This document shows, one piece after another, positions 36,258 to 45,110 of a DNA stretch of 64,000 nt. The stretch is from Rhizobium sp. Pop5 (GTDB lineage Bacteria; Pseudomonadota; Alphaproteobacteria; Rhizobiales; Rhizobiaceae). The stretch is taken from the NCBI RefSeq assembly GCF_024721175.1, contig NZ_CP099399.1, positions 4,320,501 to 4,384,500 on the forward strand, read 5' to 3'. Each line of letters opens with the position of its first letter. Position 1 is the first letter of the stretch. Under the pieces are notes generated by a model. That model was given only the letters and a program-made list of their open reading frames with translations. It had not been told where the DNA came from and did not search any database. The position numbers were made by a program, and so were the translations under genes.

Positions 36258-36546
36258 CAGTGGCGCGACGCTTTACAGACAACACCTCTCCGTCAGCGTT
36301 CATTCGCACTACTCGATAAAGCCGCTTTTGTGATGCTTCTCCAGTGAGCGCGCTGAGGGCGTTTCGGCTGGAACTCCAAGGCCGAGAGAAGCCGACCGTT
36401 ATCAACCACTCACCAGCATCGGCATCATAATCAACCTCCTCCAAGCCGAAGTTTGACATCCCGTCTTCGGCGAAAATGTCAGAGGCATAGGCTTTCGCAA
36501 TTCGAACTGCTTCCTTCACATCCATCGTTTTGCTTTGGCCGGCCAT
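36250..36546 (-). CDS. Small protein preceding the PIN gene (possible antitoxin or partner)
   Basis: This 98-residue protein starts MAGQSKTMDVKEAVRIAKAY and contains NFGLEEVDYDADAGEWLITVGFSRPW followed by YRVVRMNADGEVLSVKRR. A helix followed by a beta-hairpin-rich domain is predicted by eye. ATG 36546 has GGGGGATGAG upstream. Its stop lies inside the PIN gene, suggesting co-translation. No antitoxin family is recognised. Confidence 0.55.
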   Translation of the reverse strand: MAGQSKTMDVKEAVRIAKAYASDIFAEDGMSNFGLEEVDYDADAGEWLITVGFSRPWSSSRNALSALTGEASQKRLYRVVRMNADGEVLSVKRRATDE

Positions 36547-36572
36547 CTCATCCCCCAATTTGTTAAACCCGT

Positions 36573-36826
36573 TCACTCGCTGAGTGCCGCTCTAGGCAGG
36601 CGTAAGATCAATACATAGTCCGCAAGTTTCTTCAACTTATCCGCTAAATACCTCGCATCGATCCTATGCGGCCAACCATTGCCCAGAGAAGCGCATAGGA
36701 ACGGTATTAAGACTTCAGCCTCAACACCGTCCGCTGCATAGTAGGCCACACCAATACGACCGCAGCTGTTCGCCTTCTTGGCGACGATGAGAAGGCTAAA
36801 TCCGATTTAGGCTTCACCCGTTCCAT
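36573..36826 (-). pseudogene. Possible frameshifted small gene
   Basis: An ATG frame from 36826 (MERVKPKSDL) is followed, after a frame change near 36797, by a protein-like stretch. That stretch reads LLIVAKKANSCGRIGVAYYA, then an acidic strand and LADKLKKLADYVLILRLP, and ends at 36573. The second part lacks its own start. It reads as a degraded gene upstream of the PIN pair; no family is recognised. Confidence 0.3.
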
Positions 36827-37152
36827 AAGCATTGTCTCCGAGAGCATGCCCTTCCACAGCAATCCACAGATGCCGCCCGAACGGAAACGTTGCGGGTTTG
36901 CTTAGGCACGGCTAGCGTCCCTTTGCAGCTCATTCCCGATGAGCTGTAAGGAGCCTCACCGCCCCTTCGCTAGAGGGTGAGAACGGGTGTCGCAGTGGTT
37001 AACGCTGCGGCCCTTTCCGCTCCGCTCGCTTGCGACCGCCGCAAGATCACTATCGTTACCGGCAAGCCCGATCAGGAACGACTGCCGCTCCTGAACCATG
37101 GCCGATCTGCGCCGCGATTCAGCAGTTCAAAAGAGCGCATCGCAGGTTCCAA
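36827..37152. other. Non-coding stretch with short hairpins
   Basis: No credible gene is seen. CAGCTCAT (36926-36933) and ATGAGCTG (36939-36946) form an 8-bp hairpin, and CTCACC...GGTGAG follows at about 36955-36981. These could be terminators or relics; no RNA gene is recognised. Confidence 0.4.
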
Positions 37153-38061
37153 TTACCTATAGGAGGCGGTCGATACAGAAAGAGCTACGTTATCGAATCC
37201 ATTGCGCCGCAAAAAGCTTTCGACAACGCCTATTGGGGTTGTGCTCTTCGGACCGAGGATCACTTGTTCGATTACTTTTGCAGCACTTTCTGGGGCGGGA
37301 AAAGCTATCCTTTGGTATGGCACTAGCCGACCATCTGCGGTGCGATAGTCGGTCTCGTCAGATGCCAGGATGTTCAGGGGTTTCAGGACGTTCATGGCCA
37401 ACCTCCACTCGTTCTCTTCGCGAAACGCCGGATTTTTGAACGAAAACCAAATGGATTGGAGATCTGTGAGGGTGCCAAAAAGCTCACTATTTTTTGATCG
37501 ATATTGCTTCATCTCCGCTTGAAGCTGATCATCGGACTTGGGAGCGAGATAACTGCCGGGACTCGGAATGCTTACCGCACCTTCAGAAATCAATTGCTTC
37601 ACTTTTGGGAATATCTCACGAACGCGCCGCTTTTGGTCATCAAGATTATAGACCACTTTTTGAAGTCGGATGAAGTCGTTGCTTTTCGTAATTGCCGTAA
37701 GGAATTCATGGCAAAAACCAATACTCATCCCTCTGCCATCATCAGCATATCCGCGCCACTGGCTTAGGGTGTCGCCATCTTCTGACATGCAGAAGCCGAG
37801 ACAATCAGTGAGTTTGTCTATAAGACCAGCCATCCCCGTGAGTTCGTCACGCTCGAATTTGTTTATGTCCTCATCTTCTGCAACCTTGCCAATGACAGAA
37901 GTCATCCATTTACCTTCCAGGGCATCGTTGGATGATGTTAAGGATGAAAGCCAGATTGTTCTGGTCGACAAGATACTTCTGAACGTTTCGGTGGAGCAGT
38001 AGTGGAAGTAAGGCAAGTTACACTCTCGATAGATGTTTCCGTTATGATTGCAAAAGTTCAC
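37153..38061 (-). CDS. DUF2971 domain protein
   Basis: This 302-residue protein has the DUF2971 signature: YFHYCSTETFRSILSTRTIWLSSLTSSNDALEGKW near the N-terminus, CLGFCMSEDGDTLSQWRGYADDGRGMSIGF near residue 95, and SFKNPAFREENEWRL near 215. The family is widespread in accessory and defence-rich islands of bacteria, but no activity has been proved. It seems intact and monocistronic, with codon use less GC-biased than the core genes to the left. Confidence 0.75.
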   Translation of the reverse strand: MNFCNHNGNIYRECNLPYFHYCSTETFRSILSTRTIWLSSLTSSNDALEGKWMTSVIGKVAEDEDINKFERDELTGMAGLIDKLTDCLGFCMSEDGDTLSQWRGYADDGRGMSIGFCHEFLTAITKSNDFIRLQKVVYNLDDQKRRVREIFPKVKQLISEGAVSIPSPGSYLAPKSDDQLQAEMKQYRSKNSELFGTLTDLQSIWFSFKNPAFREENEWRLAMNVLKPLNILASDETDYRTADGRLVPYQRIAFPAPESAAKVIEQVILGPKSTTPIGVVESFLRRNGFDNVALSVSTASYR

Positions 38062-38584
38062 AATGTGCGCCTAGCTGCGCGCTCGACGGGCCGTTGAAAT
38101 TTCTTGTATTCGCGCTAGAATCGCACTTATGCCCCCCGCTCGACCATAAATTGCCCACCCCATTGCCACCTAAAGTTACGACAGGTGAGGAACAGACGCC
38201 AGTGGTAGGTGACTCGTTGGGTGTGTCCTTGAGTGAGGGCCCGCATCCGCACCGCGTTTTGAAACGATGGCTTCACACCCCTGTCGATGGGCCTCACCGG
38301 AAGGTAGCGTGAAGATCAAGTTCGGTCTTCAAACGGGTGGCCAGAAGCTGGGCGTCAAAACTATCGTTGGTGACAAAAAAATTCGCTCTGATCCATTCAC
38401 CCGTGAGCGTTGCTAAGCCATTGAATGGCCTGGCCCCGCGCCGCCGTTCTATTCACCCGTGAATAAGTATCTGAAAAATAACGCCATTTCCCATATTGAC
38501 GGGACTCGTTAGCCGGAGTCTAACAGTGTCGTTCTGGCCGGAACGCTTCGCAACAACAAACAGGTCGCGCCGGATGCGCGCGGA
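38062..38584. other. Intergenic stretch without a supported gene
   Basis: Only short frames are present. One reads from a GTG at about 38309 as a 36-residue peptide rich in Lys and Gly (KIKFGLQTGGQKLGVKTIVG), without a clear ribosome-binding site. Repeated ATTCACCCGTGA occurs near 38395 and 38451. Nothing firmer can be said. Confidence 0.35.
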
Positions 38585-38773
38585 TTGGACACGAGAATGC
38601 GTTTCTTTAAGCAGACACAGTGGTTTGAGGTATATTTTGAGATGGAAGAGAAGCGCATTCTCGATCGCTTCTTTGACCACCGTAACGAGGACGGCAATCA
38701 CGAATTTTGGATCGGCAGGTTCTACCTGACTTTCTACGTCCACCTCCGCAAGGTGAAGGCAGCCGCCTCTTAA
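38585..38773 (+). CDS. Small hypothetical protein, 62 residues
   Basis: The frame encodes RMRFFKQTQWFEVYFEMEEK, an acidic His-containing centre (FFDHRNEDGNHEFW) and a hydrophobic aromatic tail. Amino-acid composition looks protein-like, but there is no recognised family. The start (38585 or 38597) has no strong ribosome-binding site. A decayed fragment is equally possible. Confidence 0.33.
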   Translation: MDTRMRFFKQTQWFEVYFEMEEKRILDRFFDHRNEDGNHEFWIGRFYLTFYVHLRKVKAAAS

Positions 38774-38986
38774 AGCCGCCTGAAGCGGGCGCCACCAGAT
38801 CATCGACCCCGTGGAGACATCTGCAGGGTTTTTTGTCCAGATACGCTGGAGAGCGTAACGGTGGAATGAAGGGGCACGTGATTACCACCCACACATGGCA
38901 GAGCAGGAGGCGTCCATTCTTTCTATTGACGTGTGAGCCCTCCAGCAGCTTTACAGCTTCGCCAGTGTCTTCACCCCTCCCCGATC

Positions 38987-38994
38987 ATCCACGC
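38987..38994. repeat. Target-site duplication, left, of the IS21 element
   Basis: ATCCACGC here and again at 41591-41598 exactly flank the IS21-family element, showing its insertion point. Confidence 0.85.
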
Positions 38995-39119
38995 TGCCGA
39001 TTCCGATGAAGCCGCCCCATTGTTCCGAGATGATTGCGCCCCCGGATTCCGGGATGATCTCGCCCCCTGTCTCAGGGGTCTGCAGGCAATAATTGTTGTC
39101 AGTTCGTTCGAGTGATGTG

Positions 39120-39857
39120 TCAAGCTTTGCGCGGCAGATTTCGGCGTAGGCTTTCTCCGCTGAGTTCGATGCGGTGGGCATTGTGGACGAGGCGATCCAG
39201 GATGGCGTCGGCATAGGTGGGATCACCGATGACACCGTGCCAGGCTGATACGGGGAGTTGGCTGGTGATGATCGTCGATCGACGGCCGTAGCGGTCCTCG
39301 AGGATTTCAAGCAGATCGTGACGGGCCTGTTCGTTGAGCGGCTCAAGGCCCCAATCGTCCAGGATCAGCAGCTGAACATGACCCAAGGTGCGTTGCAGGC
39401 GAGCGTATCTGCCGTCGCCGCGCGCGAGCGCGAGCTGGGCAAAGAGTCGTGGGACACGCTGATAGAGAACGGAACGGTCGTCACGGCAGGCCTTGTGGCC
39501 AAGGGCACAAGCCAACCAGCTCTTTCCGACACCTGAGGGACCGCAGATAGCGAGATTGTCGTGGGCACCGATCCAGTCGCCACCGAGCAGCTTCATGAAG
39601 AGCGCACGGTCGAGGCCGCGTTCAGCGCGATAATCGACATCTTCCGGGGTGGCTTGATGACGAAGCTTGGCGAATCTGAGGCGCGCCGCGAGCTTGCGGT
39701 CGTAACGGGAACTCCATTCCCGTTCGAGCAGCAGTCCGAGCCATTCAGCATGAGAGAGGTGTTCGACCTCGCCGTTGGCGACGAGTTCGCCGAAGGCCTT
39801 GGCCATGCCGGCCAGGCCCATGGCGTTCAGTCTATCAAGTGTTGGATGAGCAAGCAT
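39120..39857 (-). CDS. istB: IS21 helper ATPase IstB
   Basis: This 245-residue AAA+ protein has an N-terminal helical region (RLNAMGLAGMAKAFGEL), Walker A ICGPSGVGKSWLACALGHKA near residue 105, and Walker B LLILDDWGLEPL near 165. IstB assembles on target DNA and stimulates the IstA transposase. It appears intact and lies 12 bp after istA. Confidence 0.93.
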   Translation of the reverse strand: MLAHPTLDRLNAMGLAGMAKAFGELVANGEVEHLSHAEWLGLLLEREWSSRYDRKLAARLRFAKLRHQATPEDVDYRAERGLDRALFMKLLGGDWIGAHDNLAICGPSGVGKSWLACALGHKACRDDRSVLYQRVPRLFAQLALARGDGRYARLQRTLGHVQLLILDDWGLEPLNEQARHDLLEILEDRYGRRSTIITSQLPVSAWHGVIGDPTYADAILDRLVHNAHRIELSGESLRRNLPRKA

Positions 39858-39869
39858 TCTTCGTTCTCC

Positions 39870-41419
39870 TTAGTGGTAATAGCGAGGTCCGCGGATGTTC
39901 TCGTGGTGGATCGGTTCGTGCGAGGCGGCTCCATTCGAGCTCGCCGTGCGGTCGAGGCGATTGTCGAGGATGGAGCGCACCGAGCCATAGGTCCGGGCCC
40001 CGATCTCCAGCGCTCGGGCGCAAGCGGCGTTGACTCTGTCGCGGCCGAAGCTCTTGTTAAGGCGGATAATCCCGAGGCAGGCGCGAAAGCCCTGCTCTGG
40101 ATGGGGCCGGTCGGCAAGGATGCGCTCGCACAACAGGTCGACATCCGGCCCCATGGCTGAGGCTTCGCGTCGAATGCGTTCGATCGTCCAGTCGGCGAAC
40201 CGACGATGCGCCGAGGGCATATGATCGGGGATGGTCGTGTGCTTGCCGTTGCCGCTCGAGCGGCGGTGCGCGGCAATCCGCTCGCCCTTATGGAATATCT
40301 CGATCGTATTGGCGGTGATGCGTGCCTCTACCTGCTCGCGGGCAAAGCGATAGGGAACGGAGTAATAATGCCGTTCGATCTCGACGTGGTAATCCAGTCC
40401 AGCGCGCCGGATACGCCATTCGGCGAAGACATAGCGCTCGACAGGCAATGGCCGTAAAGCCGGACGATCGAGTTCTTCGAATAATTGACGCCGCGTGCAA
40501 TTGACCCGACGCAAGACCCTGATGTCGTTGAGGTCATGGAGCAACTCCATGATCGCTGCATTGACCTCGGCGAGACTGTAGAAGACGCGATGGCGCAGCC
40601 GGCCCAACAGCCAGCGCTCGACGATACGAACCGCAGCTTCCACTTTCGCCTTGTCGCGCGGCCGCCGCGGTCGTGTCGGAAGGACCGCGCTCCCATAGTG
40701 CGCCGCCATGGCGCAATAGGTCCTGTTGACCTGGGATCGAAGTGGCACGCCTTGATGATCGCCACCTTGGCATTGTCGGGCACAAGAAGCGCCGGCGAAC
40801 CGCCGAAGAACTCCAGCGCCTGAACATGGCATTCGATCCAGTCGGGTAGTGTCTCTGTCCAGCGCGCCTGCGCGAACGAAAGGCTGGACGCTCCCAGGAC
40901 CGCCACGAACAAGTGCGCCTGCCGCGTCTTGCCCGACAGCCGATCAACGACGACCGTCACCGTGTCGCCGGCATAATCGACGAACAGCTTGTCGCCGCTC
41001 GCATGCTCCTGCCGCATCGTCACCGGCAGTTTCAGTGCCCAGCCACGGTAAAGGTCACAATACCGGCTGTAGCGATAGCCATCCGGATAACGGCCGATAT
41101 ATTCGTCCCAGAGGATTTGCAGCGTCACGTGCTTGCGCTTGAGCTCGCGATGGACCTCGGCCCAGTTCGGCTCCGGGGCCCGGCGATGACCCGTCTTTGT
41201 CCCGGCCGCCTTGTAGAGCGCCGCCTCCAGGACGGCATCGCTCACCTCGTCATCCAACGGCCATGAAAGCCCCGCAGCCGTCGCACGCCGCAGGGTCTCG
41301 CGCACCGTCGACGGAGCTGCCCCGACCCGAACCGCAATCGATTTGTGGCCCAGTCCTTGCTCGGCCCGATATCTCAGTATCTCGCGGACACGCCGCATCT
41401 CCAGTCTCTCCGCAGGCAT
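39870..41419 (-). pseudogene. istA: IS21 transposase IstA, frameshifted
   Basis: Two overlapping frames together make a ~516-residue IstA. The N-terminal half runs from 41419 (MRRVREILRYRAEQGLGHKSIA HTH; FVDYAGDTVTVV with the first catalytic Asp; [18 protein letters not shown]). The C-terminal half ([32 protein letters not shown] with the catalytic Glu) continues in another frame. The break is at about 40731-40734, where one base (GATCCC-AGGTC instead of an expected CCCGAGGTC) seems lost. Transposition function is likely abolished unless ribosomal frameshifting occurs. Confidence 0.85.
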
Positions 41420-41590
41420 CCCGTTCCTTCCCCATCACTATCGACGGAAGGAACTTCACACCGGCAGAACACCCACGCCATATCCCTTCCGAAGGGGCGG
41501 CATCATCTCGGAACAAGGGGGCGACTAATTCTCGGAATCGGGGGGCGAGATCATTTCGGAATCAGGGGGCGGATTGCCTCGGAATTTGCA

Positions 41591-41598
41591 ATCCACGC
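41591..41598. repeat. Target-site duplication, right, of the IS21 element
   Basis: This is the second copy of ATCCACGC, directly adjoining the IS21 right end. Confidence 0.85.
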
Positions 41599-42119
41599 CG
41601 ATAATCGCCTCCCCGTTGAAAGCTGGCCCACCTCGTGTCGACATCGGTTGAAAGACAGCCCTCAATTACCCCACCCTTAAGCAGAAGACGGGGGAGGCAA
41701 GTTGAAGACACAAGATGAGAACAACCCTTAATTACCACCCACTTAAGGGGAGCTAGGAAGGGGAAGACCAAACATCTGGAATGAACGGGAGTAGACGATG
41801 GGCTGATGAAATCAGGATGACCTCTATCTGATCTTCATGGGGGTGATGTTGGTATCTAGAACCCCAATCCACTTGTTATCTTCCCTAAGGTTCCCTTGAT
41901 GTCTCCTTCAAGGGGACGCCTCCAATACCGCGCACGGTCTCATCATAGACGCTCGACTTCCGAGAGTGCGCTGCTCGGCTCAGATTTGAGCTGGGCTTTC
42001 GTTCTCATGGTCGTGGTTGGCCATCGGCCCTCTTGTCACCAGTCCTGCTGACGGGAGGGCCGGTTTTACTCACCACGCCCACGACATACTTTCACAACCA
42101 CAGACCCTGAAAGAACATC
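41599..42119. other. Non-coding region between IS21 and a truncated gene
   Basis: No credible gene is present. It contains two related stretches (CCTCAATTACCCCACCCTTAA near 41662 and CCTTAATTACCACCCACTTAA near 41727) and a terminator-like hairpin at 42025-42062. It resembles the upstream region of rhizobial plasmid genes. Confidence 0.4.
42025..42062 (+). terminator. Terminator-like hairpin
   Basis: CGGCCCTC (42025-42032) pairs with GAGGGCCG (42055-42062), followed by GTTTTA. It lies upstream of the truncated gene at 42120 and has no intact gene before it. Confidence 0.4.
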
Positions 42120-42361
42120 ATGCACAACGAAACTCCCCGCCTTGGTCGGGAGGATGGCGAAGCTTTGCGCTCGTCACCTCGACCACCTGCCGTGAAAATC
42201 ACAATCCGCCCTGTCAGTCTTGGCAACCGTGGTCAGAACTACTCGGTCTCCCTCGACGGCGCTGTCATCATTGCCAGCACCCGCAACCCGACAGGTGATG
42301 CTTGCCGTCATCTTGTCGCCTCCAGTCGCTGTGGTCGGATGGAAGTCTGGGACGACATGCG
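42120..42361 (+). pseudogene. Truncated rhizobial hypothetical gene, 5' part
   Basis: The frame begins MHNETPRLGREDGEALRSS. It contains VKITIRPVSLGNRGQNYSV, LDGAVIIASTRNPTGDACRHL and GRMEVWDDMRPY, which looks like the N-terminal ~80 residues of a small protein common on rhizobial plasmids. After DDMRPY the frame enters the reversed remnant of an ISL3 transposase gene, so the 3' end is lost. Function unknown. Confidence 0.5.
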
Positions 42362-42629
42362 CCCCTATCTGTCTGCCGCAGAGCACGGCATCGCAAGCGA
42401 ACCTTCGTGTCTGCACGAGCAGCCTGACGCGTTTCCCAGAGAGGGGAAGGTCCGCGACTTGGCGGCAATAGCGACTTCGAACCGTTCGTGACATTCGTCC
42501 GCATGCCGGACACGACGCGGTAGCGCCGGCTCGGGAAAGCAGGATGCGGGTCTCGTCATCAATGTGCGTGATGCTTTCGGCGATGAAGCCAGCCGGTACC
42601 AAATCAGAAGCGTGGAACTTGGTGCTCAT
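42362..42629 (-). pseudogene. ISL3-family transposase, N-terminal remnant
   Basis: About 90 residues of an ISL3 transposase remain. They begin STKFHASDLVPAGFIAESI and include ASCPACGRMSRTVRSRYCRQ (zinc-finger CxxC), LPLSGKRVRLLVQTRRFAC and the next Cys pair. After CGRQI the similarity ends and the frame runs antisense into the neighbouring gene fragment. The catalytic DDE domain is missing, so it is an inactive relic. Confidence 0.7.
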
Positions 42630-42938
42630 CGTGCTGATTCCTTTGTGGAAACCAGCAAGACAGCATCGCTACAACTGCATCAAAACTGAGTCAGAGCCAA
42701 AATTGGATGCCGATAAGGGGTGAATTTTGGACGCTGATTGACAGTCGTTCACGTTCGAGAACTTGACGGGAAGGGACTGAATGCAGCTACCGCGCTGACA
42801 GGAACGATAGGCTTCATCGTCAACATCATCTGGGCGTGCACGTTTGGAATCGCACTCTTCTTCAGCTACCTGATGGCAGGTATTATTTCCTGCCTGTTCA
42901 TCATTACCATCCCCTTTGGCCTTCAGTCTTTCAAGCTA

Positions 42939-43774
42939 GGCTCAGGACCCATTAATTTATTGAATTGAGGCTTGATGGATGATTCAAGGTGGCAGGAGGA
43001 TGCTGCCTTGAATAATTTGCTGATGTTGACGCCGGAGCAGATGCGGCGGATCGAACCCTATTTCCCGCTATCGCACGGTGTACCGCGGGTCGATGACCGG
43101 CGGGTACTGAGCGGTATTCTGTTCGTAATCCGCAATGGCCTTCGCTGGCGCGATGCTCCTGCCGGCTATGGTCCTCACAAGACTATCTACAACCGTTTCA
43201 TCCGCTGGAGCCGGCTGGGCGTGTTCAATCGTATCCTGGCCGAGCTGGCGGCACAGGGTGGCGGTACCGACAAGTTGATGATCGATGCCACCCACCTCAA
43301 GGCGCACCGCACAGCGGCCAGTCTGCTTAAAAAGGGGCTCTATCCCGATGTATTGGACGTAGCCGAGGCGGCCTGACCACCAAGCTGCAGGTGGTCTGCG
43401 ACGACAAGGGGCGACCGCTGCTGCTGCATTTGGCCGAGGGACAGGCCAACGATCACAAGACGGCAGCCGCCGTTCTTGAACAACTGCCGCCTGCCCGCTT
43501 CCTGCTGGCCGACAGGGCCTACAGTTCCGCTGCCTTCCGGCAAGCGCTGATAGATCGAGGGATAACCCCCTGTATCCCGCCCCATGCAAAACATCGTGTC
43601 CAGCACAGCTACGATCGGCACCTATATCGCCAGCGCCATAGGATCGAGAACCTGTTCGCACGCCTCAAGGACTGGAGACGCATCCACACCAGATATGACC
43701 GATGTGCTCACACCTTCCTGTCTGCAATCGCACTCGCTGCCGTTTTCATCTTTTGGATCAATGAGTCCTGACCC
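42939..43774 (+). mobile_element. IS5-family (IS427 group) insertion sequence, 836 bp
   Basis: Terminal inverted repeats are GGCTCAGGACCCATT at 42939-42953 and its partner AATGAGTCCTGACCC at 43760-43774. They differ at two positions. The element is flanked by TA duplications (42937-42938 and 43775-43776), usual for the IS427 group. It carries a transposase read through a programmed frameshift and looks intact. It splits the YccF gene. Confidence 0.87.
42972..43771 (+). CDS. IS5/IS427 transposase made by -1 frameshifting
   Basis: The first frame (42972-43376) carries the N-terminal DUF4096-like part: LTPEQMRRIEPYFPLSHGVPR, WRDAPAGYGPHKTIYNRF and the first catalytic Asp in LMIDATHLKAHR. At the slippery AAAAAGGGG (43329-43337) a -1 shift gives KKGALSRCIGRSRGGLTT. 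It joins the second frame with the DDE partner residues (FLLADRAYSS; RHRIENLFARLKDWRRIHTRYD). The joined product is about 266 residues, the normal size for the group. Confidence 0.85.
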
Positions 43775-43899
43775 TAGCTGGTTTGTCGTTCTGGCCGGTC
43801 GGCCGTCGCGTTGTCAGTGTCGAATTGGCGCGGGCTGCGCGCGAACACAATGCGAAGATCAAGCTCGAGAAGATGCATCGTGTTGCCGTCTCCTCGTAA

Positions 43900-44175
43900 A
43901 CCAATGGCGTTCATAAACGTCGCATCAGTCATCGCGGTCGGCATCGCTATTTCGACATCCCAAACATTCGGTCGAGCTCACGATAGCTTGATAAGATGTT
44001 CGACAGTTCAACAGTCTTGAACCTGCCAGCAAATGTGGATCAGGATCGAATGATCAACACACGAATTTATCCCATTCCGAAGTCGAAACCGTAATATCTT
44101 TTCGGCGCGGTTGATTTCTGTTGTCGCCACCGATTGGGCGGCTCTATCGTTTGGGATGTTTAGAGTTAAACTTGT
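43900..44175. other. Intergenic region, AT-richer
   Basis: No firm gene. A short frame from 43904 (MAFINVASVIAVGIAISTSQ ...) has a signal-like hydrophobic start, but no ribosome-binding site is evident and it overlaps the YccF stop region. It marks the passage to the AT-rich operon at 44176-50200. Confidence 0.35.
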
Positions 44176-44373
44176 TCAGTGGGGGTAAGCAAAGGGAGAA
44201 TCAATATTGTTCACTCTCTGCCGACCCTCCGCGAGGTCAATGAGAAAAGACTTCAGGCACTCGCAGATGACGCGTTGTTCATAACTGTACAGGTTTTTGG
44301 ATCCCAAGGTACCTAAGAGTATATCTTCCGATGCACTGAGTAATTCATGAATTTCCAACGGCTGGTCGGTCAT
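44176..44373 (-). CDS. Small 65-residue protein, last gene of the carbamoyl/glycosyl operon
   Basis: It starts MTDQPLEIHELLSASEDILL, has a helical centre (YSYEQRVICECLKSFLIDLA) and ends NNIDSPFAYPH. The ATG at 44373 follows the upstream glycosyltransferase stop by 2 bp, with AGAGG overlapping that stop, so it is translationally coupled. No family is recognised. It may be a small helical accessory protein. A peptide substrate for the radical SAM protein of the same operon is a more speculative alternative. Confidence 0.55.
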   Translation of the reverse strand: MTDQPLEIHELLSASEDILLGTLGSKNLYSYEQRVICECLKSFLIDLAEGRQRVNNIDSPFAYPH

Positions 44374-44375
44374 TA

Positions 44376-45104
44376 TCAAACCTCTTGACTTGGAAAATAA
44401 TGCCATCGTGCCTGCTCCCGTATCTGCTTCCAAACCGGGGAAGAGGACAAAGCCATCTCATCATTCTTTCCTGGGAGATCCACGAAACCACCAGTTAAGC
44501 ATGCAGGCACAAGGTTCGTTTTTACCCCACCTCCTCCTACAAGCGACGATAGCGCGATATCATCGCAGGTTTCCCCATATTCGGGTTTCAGGGGGATTGC
44601 CGACAACGCGGAGCGGGCGAACGCAAGGCAGCGCCCCTTCACTATATCGACAGCTTGATCCTCACCAGGCGCGCAAATATGTACGCTGGAATCGAGCGAC
44701 TGATCGTCCGCAGCCTTATTGATGCGTCCCGAATACAACGGAAAGTAAGGCTTCTTGGGCTTCAAAGATACCCCCTCAGGACCGCAAACCAAATTATCCC
44801 TTCCGTGTTTCTGGTAAGTATTGAGTATCTCAGCCAGTGTATTTTGATTTGAGAAGGCTAGGTCGTCATCGAGGCTTAGAACAATTTCTGTATCCGCCAT
44901 CGAAGCCATGAACCACCGTGGCCAACAATACAAATTCGATGAGGCCGTTACTACGAGATCTACATTCTTGTTAATTATTGCAGAGGGAGAGTTATGCCAT
45001 ATGAAAATGCGCGCACATGCAGTTTGCGATTTCACGCTAGACACTACAGATTCTATATTTCTCTCTCGCTTATAGCTTAATAATACAACAGTAGCTTCAT
45101 GCAT
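44376..45104 (-). CDS. Family 2-like glycosyltransferase
   Basis: This 242-residue GT-A fold protein starts EATVVLLSYKRERNIESVV, the usual nucleotide-sugar-binding beginning. It carries the metal-binding acidic motif LSLDDDLAFS near residue 77 and a C-terminal acidic active-site region YGETCDDIALSSLVGGGGVK. It probably transfers a sugar in the cytoplasm or at the inner membrane face; there is no membrane segment. It follows the previous glycosyltransferase gene by 6 bp. Donor and acceptor are unknown. Confidence 0.7.
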   Translation of the reverse strand: MHEATVVLLSYKRERNIESVVSSVKSQTACARIFIWHNSPSAIINKNVDLVVTASSNLYCWPRWFMASMADTEIVLSLDDDLAFSNQNTLAEILNTYQKHGRDNLVCGPEGVSLKPKKPYFPLYSGRINKAADDQSLDSSVHICAPGEDQAVDIVKGRCLAFARSALSAIPLKPEYGETCDDIALSSLVGGGGVKTNLVPACLTGGFVDLPGKNDEMALSSSPVWKQIREQARWHYFPSQEV

Positions 45105-45110
45105 AGTTGT

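Larger units (their letters stand above)
38995..41590 (-). mobile_element. IS21-family insertion sequence, 2,596 bp, complete ends
   Basis: The element runs from TGCCGATTCCG at 38995 to CGGAATTTGCA at 41590, with TG...CA termini. Both ends carry several internal repeats of the CGGAA(T/C)...GGGGGCG type, as is usual for IS21 transposase binding sites. Perfect 8-bp duplications (ATCCACGC) flank it. It carries istB and a frameshifted istA on the minus strand, so it is probably no longer able to transpose by itself. Confidence 0.88.
42738..43899 (+). pseudogene. YccF-domain membrane protein gene split by an IS5 element
   Basis: The first 67 codons (42738-42938) encode GTIGFIVNIIWACTFGIALF, a second membrane helix and IPFGLQSFKL. 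The frame resumes precisely at 43777 with AGLSFWPVGRRVVSVELARA and ends at 43899. Removing the IS and one TA gives a continuous 107-residue YccF-type inner-membrane protein. The TTG at 42738 is the first visible start, but the true start could have been lost. The function of YccF proteins is poorly known. Confidence 0.75.
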
